This document shows positions 6,168 through 10,461 of a DNA stretch of 10,461 bases, piece after piece; position 1 is the first letter of the stretch; each line of letters starts with the position of its first letter. The position numbers were made by a program, and so were the translations under genes. The stretch is from Planctomycetaceae bacterium. GTDB taxonomy: Bacteria > Planctomycetota > Planctomycetia > Pirellulales > Pirellulaceae. The stretch is from the NCBI GenBank assembly GCA_024642765.1, contig JAHEAM010000097.1, positions 1 to 10,461 on the forward strand. The letters are read 5' to 3'. Under the pieces are notes generated by a model, which searched no databases, was not told where the DNA came from, and saw only the letters and a program-made list of their open reading frames with translations.

Positions 6168-7475
6168 ATGAGTTTGGCAGAAGAAAATAAACGTATCAGC
6201 GGACCTTGGCTTCAGGTCGTTCGATCTGTATGCCGACGCGATTGGTCTTCAGCTGCCACTCAACTCGAAACCGCCAATTTGCACACAACGGTTGCCGGAA
6301 AGTCACTGTCACGACTCGTGACCAGTCGCTTGATGCGACAGGCGGTGGACGATTGGCAAATTCGCGGGTATTTCTCCGCCTGGAACAAAATCGTTCTTGC
6401 GACGCGAATTGCTCCGCGAAACATGGATCGCATTTTGCGCGAAAAAAAGAATGAACTTGTCGAATCGGCCGTGAACGATGCTGACAAGAATCTTCAGGCT
6501 GGCCGCGTAAATGTTACACTTGATATCCTCAAGGGTCTTGCGAATCTCAATATCTTGGATTGGCGTGCAGATCGGATTGCCTCGTCGGCATTGCTGATTC
6601 ACCAAGGCGATGAGATGCTTCGTAGCGGACAGTTTCAACAAGCGATCAAAAAGTTTCAGCTAGCGACACGACAACGCCCAGACCTACATTACCTCTCTGC
6701 GAAAATTGCCAATATTGAGGGCGATTTGAAAAAGCAGAAGACAACGAAAGCATGCGTTTTGGCAGCGCCGCTTAATCAGGATTCTCGGCACTTCTTCACC
6801 GATTCGAACACCGGCGATTCGAACCACCTCGTTTTGGTCGAAGGCAACAAACCGAATTCCGCAAGTGCGAATCAAATGATGTGGATTGACGGCGTTGGTG
6901 CCTATTTACTGTGCGCAGGTGCCGAGAATTGGATTGGCAAACACGTTGAAGGAACCCGTTGTCAAATTGCGTTCCATGGCGATCTGAGTCGATTCCACGC
7001 CAAGATCACGCAACGGGACGGTCGCTTCTATATCTCGTCCAAATCCGCGACAAAACTATTTCGCCAGAAACGACTTGTTCCAACGGTCGACGCAAGCCCG
7101 CTGTGTGATCAAGACCTTTTGGTTTTCGCGTCAGGAATCAAGATGTGTTTTCATCAAAGTGATGGGCACGGAACGGCTAAATTAACGCTTGAAAGCGGAC
7201 ACAAGACGGTTCCGCGTTGCGACTGCATCTTCTTAGTAAGCGAAGGCATCATGATCGCTGACTCCTCAGACGCGGACATTCGTTTCCCTGGCCTGATTGG
7301 CAAGCTGGAAATCAAAAAGCATGGCGGTTGTTACGTCGCGGAAACTCATGGCATGGAGTTGGTTGCCGATGGTCGAGTTGTGCGTGGTCCGACACGTTTG
7401 GAGCCTGATTCGAGAATAATCGGGCACCAGCTGTCCATCCAAATGGAGAGGATTGGGTTGGGGTTGGACTCCTGA
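6168..7475 (+). CDS. TPR-like protein with two FHA-type domains, probable kinase partner
   Basis: This encodes 435 residues. The ATG at 6168 is preferred over a TTG at 6132; a modest AGGG (6154-6157) lies about ten bases upstream. Residues 1-190 are helical with no membrane segment and end in a TPR-like unit at about 141-178 (HQGDEMLRSGQFQQAIKKFQLATRQRPD, split here as HQGDEMLRSGQF and QQAIKKFQLATRQRPD). An FHA domain covers about 237-330: GVGAYLLCAG, IGKHVEGTRCQIAF, then the hallmark LSRFHAKI (273-280) and DGRFYISS. The Arg of the usual GR is Lys, and the Asn-Gly of the NGT loop is missing, so phosphothreonine binding may be altered. A second, more degenerate FHA-like fold lies at about 355-429 (IMIADSSDADIRF, GGCYVAE, LVADGRVVRGPTRLEPDSRI). 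FHA domains bind phosphothreonine peptides, and the kinase gene 79 bases downstream is the obvious partner. No terminator is seen between the two genes; a weak 6-bp hairpin (7488-7504) lies in the gap. Confidence 0.8.
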   Translation: MSLAEENKRISGPWLQVVRSVCRRDWSSAATQLETANLHTTVAGKSLSRLVTSRLMRQAVDDWQIRGYFSAWNKIVLATRIAPRNMDRILREKKNELVESAVNDADKNLQAGRVNVTLDILKGLANLNILDWRADRIASSALLIHQGDEMLRSGQFQQAIKKFQLATRQRPDLHYLSAKIANIEGDLKKQKTTKACVLAAPLNQDSRHFFTDSNTGDSNHLVLVEGNKPNSASANQMMWIDGVGAYLLCAGAENWIGKHVEGTRCQIAFHGDLSRFHAKITQRDGRFYISSKSATKLFRQKRLVPTVDASPLCDQDLLVFASGIKMCFHQSDGHGTAKLTLESGHKTVPRCDCIFLVSEGIMIADSSDADIRFPGLIGKLEIKKHGGCYVAETHGMELVADGRVVRGPTRLEPDSRIIGHQLSIQMERIGLGLDS

Positions 7476-7554
7476 AGTGAAAAAGTCGCGAAAAACAATT
7501 TCGCTAAGTGTCGAGTATCCGTTAAAGTAATATCATTGATTAATCTGGTGCGTG

Positions 7555-9681
7555 ATGTCCGTTTTTGAAGTAAGGCCGCCTGTGAACCCTCATCAACGAC
7601 AGCATCCCAGTCCTCTAACCGAAGACGACAACATGGCGCCGCGCAGAGATACGCAAGCCAAAAAACAAAACGAACGCCAAATGCGTTTCACTTATCCGAG
7701 TGGATCGCAGCCGCTTGAGGGTTATACCATCAAACGCGGAATTGGTATCGGCGGTTTCGGCGAGGTCTATTTCGCGATTAGCGATGCTGGCAAAGAAGTT
7801 GCCATCAAACGTATTCAGCGCAACTTGGATGTTGAGCTACGTGGCGTTCGACAGTGTTTGAATCTAAAACACGTGAACTTAATCGCGTTGTGGGATATTC
7901 GCTCCAACGACTTGGGAGAAAGTTGGGTCGTGATGGAGTACGTGCCCGGTTATTGTTTGAAAACTCGCCTGGAACAATTCCCACAAGGGATGCCGGAGAA
8001 AGAAGCTAAGGAATGGTTCCTTTCGATTTTGTCGGGTGTTCACTACCTGCACAACAATGGTATTGTTCACCGCGACTTGAAACCGGGAAACATCTTTTAT
8101 GATCACGATCAACACGTTGTAAAGATTGGTGACTACGGACTTTCGAAGTTTATATCTTGCAGTAAGCGAAGTGGCCAGACGGAAGCTGTCGGCACCTTTC
8201 ACTACATGGCCCCCGAGATTGGCAAAGGCGTTTACGGCAAAGAGATCGACGTTTATGCATTGGGAATCATCCTCTACGAATTGCTGACCGGTGATGTGCC
8301 ATTCGATGGCGAGAGTGCCCAAGAAATCATCATGAAACATTTGACCGCGGACCCTAATCTGTCGCGAGTTCCTGCGCCGTTTCGCAACGCGATTGAGGGT
8401 GCGCTCTGCAAGGATCCTGAGTCACGATTCAAGTCGGTTTTTGAGATGCTTGAGACTCTGCCGTGGAGCGAGGACGCTCCAAATATCACGCGCTTTCGCG
8501 GTGGCGTATCGTCTCTCGAGCGTCTCAATGATGAATGTATTGAGAGTCACGATACCAATGATAATAGTGTCGCATTTACAAACGATGTCACTTCGACGGA
8601 AGTCTTGTATATTGGTGAGGACCACGTTGAGGTTATTCGCAATGGACCAGCACTGGCGGCACTGCATTCTCGCTACGCTAATGGGTTGGAGCCGATTGTT
8701 ACCGGTAGACAAGCGAACTCGGCTTTAGGCTACGGACCGAAAACAAAGGGCTCTACGCCTGTTATTCCCGACGAGCCCATCGCCCGAGTTGTGACCGGAG
8801 GGTTGAGACATGTCGTCAATTGGTGGAATCGTTCAGAACTTTCCGTGCCGGTCAAGGTAACATTGACGATTGTGGGTGCGATTATCTTGATCATCAATTC
8901 TAGTTGGTTGATCTTGGTCGCGCTCACATTGGGATTCATGTATCTTGCCTATTACACGGTTCGAAGTTGGTTTGTTCCTGCAGATCATGAAGCGTCGCTG
9001 GCGGAAACCAAGGCGGGCAATCGTCGACAACGAAACCAAGCCGTGCGGCGGATCTTGGCGAAGCAAACGGTCGCAGAAAAGCTAATGGACTTGACCGGTT
9101 CGTTGGTTGTCGCCGCCATTTCATGTGTTGTCTTTAGCATGATCGGATTAGCCATCAAGGGCACACTTTTTCAGCCGGACATTAATTCTTGGGCTTGGTA
9201 TGCTTGGTTGGCGTGTACTTCGACGATCACGACTTGGAGTGTTTTGACTGCAAGTAAATCGTGGGAACACCGCGAGGGCGATCATTGGTTGAGGCGATTA
9301 ACGCTAATGTTTGTCGGTTTGGTCGTGGGCGCAACAAGTTTTGCAATTGGTAACCTCTTTATCTTGGACGGTTTTGCAATAACGTCGGAACTCAAGGCCA
9401 ATGCTGTACCGCAGTTTGTTGGCTGGCCATTACTTACAAGTTTCTTAGTGTTTTTTGCATCGTGGCTTGGTATCACGCGGATTTGGTCGTTGGCCGATCC
9501 TTCGCGGCGCGCTCGTTTTGGTATCTGGATGGTTGGCATGCAATGGGTGTTGGCAGTGATCATTGCCCAAGTCGTCAATATCGATCCGATCATCTTCGGA
9601 ATGTTGGCTGTGGTGGTAACACTCGCAACTCAGTTGGCGGCGCCTTTCATGAACGAAGAAGATATTCGCGACTATGCGTAG
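7555..9681 (+). CDS. Membrane-bound Ser/Thr protein kinase with polytopic C-terminal domain
   Basis: This encodes 708 residues from ATG 7555; GGTG (7547-7550) is only a weak ribosome binding site, and ATG 7633 or 7681 are alternatives because the first 45 residues look disordered. The Hanks-type kinase domain spans about 57-305: glycine loop GIGGFG (64-69), catalytic lysine K85 (VAIKR), possible helix C Glu94, HRDLKPGN with Asp174 (172-179), DYG in place of DFG (193-195), P+1 loop GTFHYMAPE with APE 219-221, and D232 in IDVYALG. All catalytic residues are present, so it should be active. A linker of about 125 residues leads to roughly eight membrane helices (about 434-448, 451-469, 514-536, 545-565, 582-604, 620-642, 655-675, 678-696), with a basic loop at 480-510. 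Most bacterial kinases of this class have one helix and an extracellular sensor; here the membrane domain itself may be the sensor or a transport-like module (inference). It lies 79 bases after the FHA gene and 100 bases before the next membrane protein. Confidence 0.93.
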   Translation: MSVFEVRPPVNPHQRQHPSPLTEDDNMAPRRDTQAKKQNERQMRFTYPSGSQPLEGYTIKRGIGIGGFGEVYFAISDAGKEVAIKRIQRNLDVELRGVRQCLNLKHVNLIALWDIRSNDLGESWVVMEYVPGYCLKTRLEQFPQGMPEKEAKEWFLSILSGVHYLHNNGIVHRDLKPGNIFYDHDQHVVKIGDYGLSKFISCSKRSGQTEAVGTFHYMAPEIGKGVYGKEIDVYALGIILYELLTGDVPFDGESAQEIIMKHLTADPNLSRVPAPFRNAIEGALCKDPESRFKSVFEMLETLPWSEDAPNITRFRGGVSSLERLNDECIESHDTNDNSVAFTNDVTSTEVLYIGEDHVEVIRNGPALAALHSRYANGLEPIVTGRQANSALGYGPKTKGSTPVIPDEPIARVVTGGLRHVVNWWNRSELSVPVKVTLTIVGAIILIINSSWLILVALTLGFMYLAYYTVRSWFVPADHEASLAETKAGNRRQRNQAVRRILAKQTVAEKLMDLTGSLVVAAISCVVFSMIGLAIKGTLFQPDINSWAWYAWLACTSTITTWSVLTASKSWEHREGDHWLRRLTLMFVGLVVGATSFAIGNLFILDGFAITSELKANAVPQFVGWPLLTSFLVFFASWLGITRIWSLADPSRRARFGIWMVGMQWVLAVIIAQVVNIDPIIFGMLAVVVTLATQLAAPFMNEEDIRDYA

Positions 9682-9716
9682 CATTCGTGTCTAATGGTTT
9701 GCATCGATTTCAGAGG

Positions 9717-9785
9717 ATGACGAGTTCAAAGGATGTAGAACAGTTGAGTCAACTGTTTGCTGTCCATGTTAGGAAGTTGGAATGA
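9717..9785 (+). CDS. Possible 22-residue leader ORF coupled to the next gene
   Basis: ATG 9717 opens a frame of 22 codons (MTSSKDVEQLSQLFAVHVRK, then LE) with TGA 9783-9785. The stop overlaps the ATG of the next gene (9782-9784) in an ATGA arrangement, typical of translational coupling. A purine run AGAGG touches the ATG directly, too close for a normal ribosome binding site, and the next gene has its own AGGA (9771-9774). The frame is also the tail of a longer chance frame over the kinase end, so chance is quite possible. Confidence 0.2.
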   Translation: MTSSKDVEQLSQLFAVHVRKLE

Positions 9786-10461
9786 ATTCACGCAAACACT
9801 TTTTTCAATCCTGCCGAACGCTTGCGGCATCGCTGGCGATGCTGCTCGTTGCCATAATTGGGATGAGCGTCATCACAAGCCGATCATTCGAGGCACGGCA
9901 ACAAGTACTTGCGGTAACCGGCGTTGACTATGTGCGACCCCAGGAAGATGATGGCCCTGCCAGCGGCCAAGTCCCAACATGGTTGGGAGACGCTCGCGAA
10001 AAAGACCGACACGATAACACTCGCGATAACACCTATGTGCTGGAAACGAATCCTTGTGGAACTGAACATCAGGCCCGCGAGGAACTCCACGAACGTATTC
10101 GCGAAACGATTGCCAAACACATTTCGAAAATCCTACCGGCCGCCCAGGCCAAACGCCTGGTTGATTTTTTGCGCGATGATTTTACAGGTGTCATTTTCGA
10201 GAATCGCCAAACGATCTTGCCCTATGAGGATGAAAACGTGCGGAAGGTAGCCAATGAATTCAATATCGAGGACGCGTCCTATTTCAAAGGTTACGCGCAC
10301 TTGAACTTCGAGAGCGACTACTTGCAGACAATCATTAGCCGCAACCAAGAATTGATGTTGCGCGATCGGCTAATCATGTCTGGGCTGCTTGGCCTGGGCC
10401 TAGTCGGTTGTCTAACCGTTGTGTTTGGCTTTCTGAAGATGAACCACGCGACACGCGGCCT
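9782..10461 (+). CDS. Two-helix membrane protein of unknown function, 3' end outside window
   Basis: The frame is open from ATG 9782 to the window end (226 codons and two bases). AGGA (9771-9774) lies seven bases before the ATG. An N-terminal membrane helix (about residues 12-32, LAASLAMLLVAIIGMSVI after a basic MNSRKHFF) is followed by an extracytoplasmic domain of about 160 residues. That domain has a charged, probably flexible part (52-92) and an alpha/beta-like part (about 96-190: REELHERIRETIAKH, LVDFLRDDFTGVIFENRQTI, YFKGYAHLNFESDYLQTI). A second helix (about 197-217, LIMSGLLGLGLVGCLTVVFG) leads to LKMNHATRG at the window edge. The layout (helix, extracytoplasmic domain, helix) resembles a sensor or accessory membrane protein, but no known domain is recognised. 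Position right after the kinase suggests co-expression with it. Confidence 0.8.
   Translation, partial: MNSRKHFFQSCRTLAASLAMLLVAIIGMSVITSRSFEARQQVLAVTGVDYVRPQEDDGPASGQVPTWLGDAREKDRHDNTRDNTYVLETNPCGTEHQAREELHERIRETIAKHISKILPAAQAKRLVDFLRDDFTGVIFENRQTILPYEDENVRKVANEFNIEDASYFKGYAHLNFESDYLQTIISRNQELMLRDRLIMSGLLGLGLVGCLTVVFGFLKMNHATRG

Noticed and set aside
7879..8340. 153-codon open frame on the minus strand
   Set aside because: It is antisense to the kinase catalytic domain, with no independent support.
9462..9785. 107-codon plus-strand frame overlapping the kinase 3' end
   Set aside because: Most of it is an out-of-frame shadow of the kinase membrane helices; only the last 22 codons are kept, as a low-confidence mini-ORF.

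Overview
The window looks like a chromosomal stretch from a Planctomycetota bacterium of moderate GC content. This rests on protein content: a Ser/Thr kinase with a large polytopic membrane tail, an FHA-domain partner gene, a membrane-anchored coiled-coil protein of a type I associate with planctomycetes, and a high share of membrane-anchored proteins of unknown function. I saw no transposase, integrase, CRISPR array, tRNA or rRNA.

Left part (1-4506). The window opens inside typA/bipA, the ribosome-associated translational GTPase. Its G domain is mostly outside the window and its C-terminus is complete. A convergent gene on the minus strand (1488-2147) encodes a small protein that matches only the C-terminal half of a Rad50/SMC-like ABC ATPase. 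It has the signature motif, Walker B and H-loop but no Walker A. Divergently from it, a radical SAM enzyme with a likely cysteine-rich auxiliary C-terminal region (2407-3705) is read to the right. A single-pass membrane protein of unknown function (3811-4506) follows.

Middle (4507-5213). This is a 707-base AT-rich region without a convincing intact gene. It holds a candidate decayed or frameshifted small zinc-ribbon gene (4642-4870), a few small hairpins and a short A/T-rich direct repeat.

Right part (5214-10461). A membrane-anchored coiled-coil protein (5214-6023) is closed by a textbook rho-independent terminator (6041-6080). A new co-directional group then begins. It comprises an FHA/TPR-like protein (6168-7475), a Ser/Thr protein kinase with about eight C-terminal membrane helices (7555-9681), and a two-helix membrane protein that runs off the window (9782-10461 and beyond). 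The kinase and FHA protein probably form one phospho-signalling module at the membrane. The first FHA domain lacks several canonical phosphothreonine-binding residues, and a second, more divergent FHA-like domain follows it. A 22-codon ORF overlaps the start of the last gene by ATGA and could couple its translation, but this is weakly supported.

The points most worth a second look are the Walker A-less half-ATPase, the FHA/kinase/membrane-protein module, and the split zinc-ribbon-like ORF.
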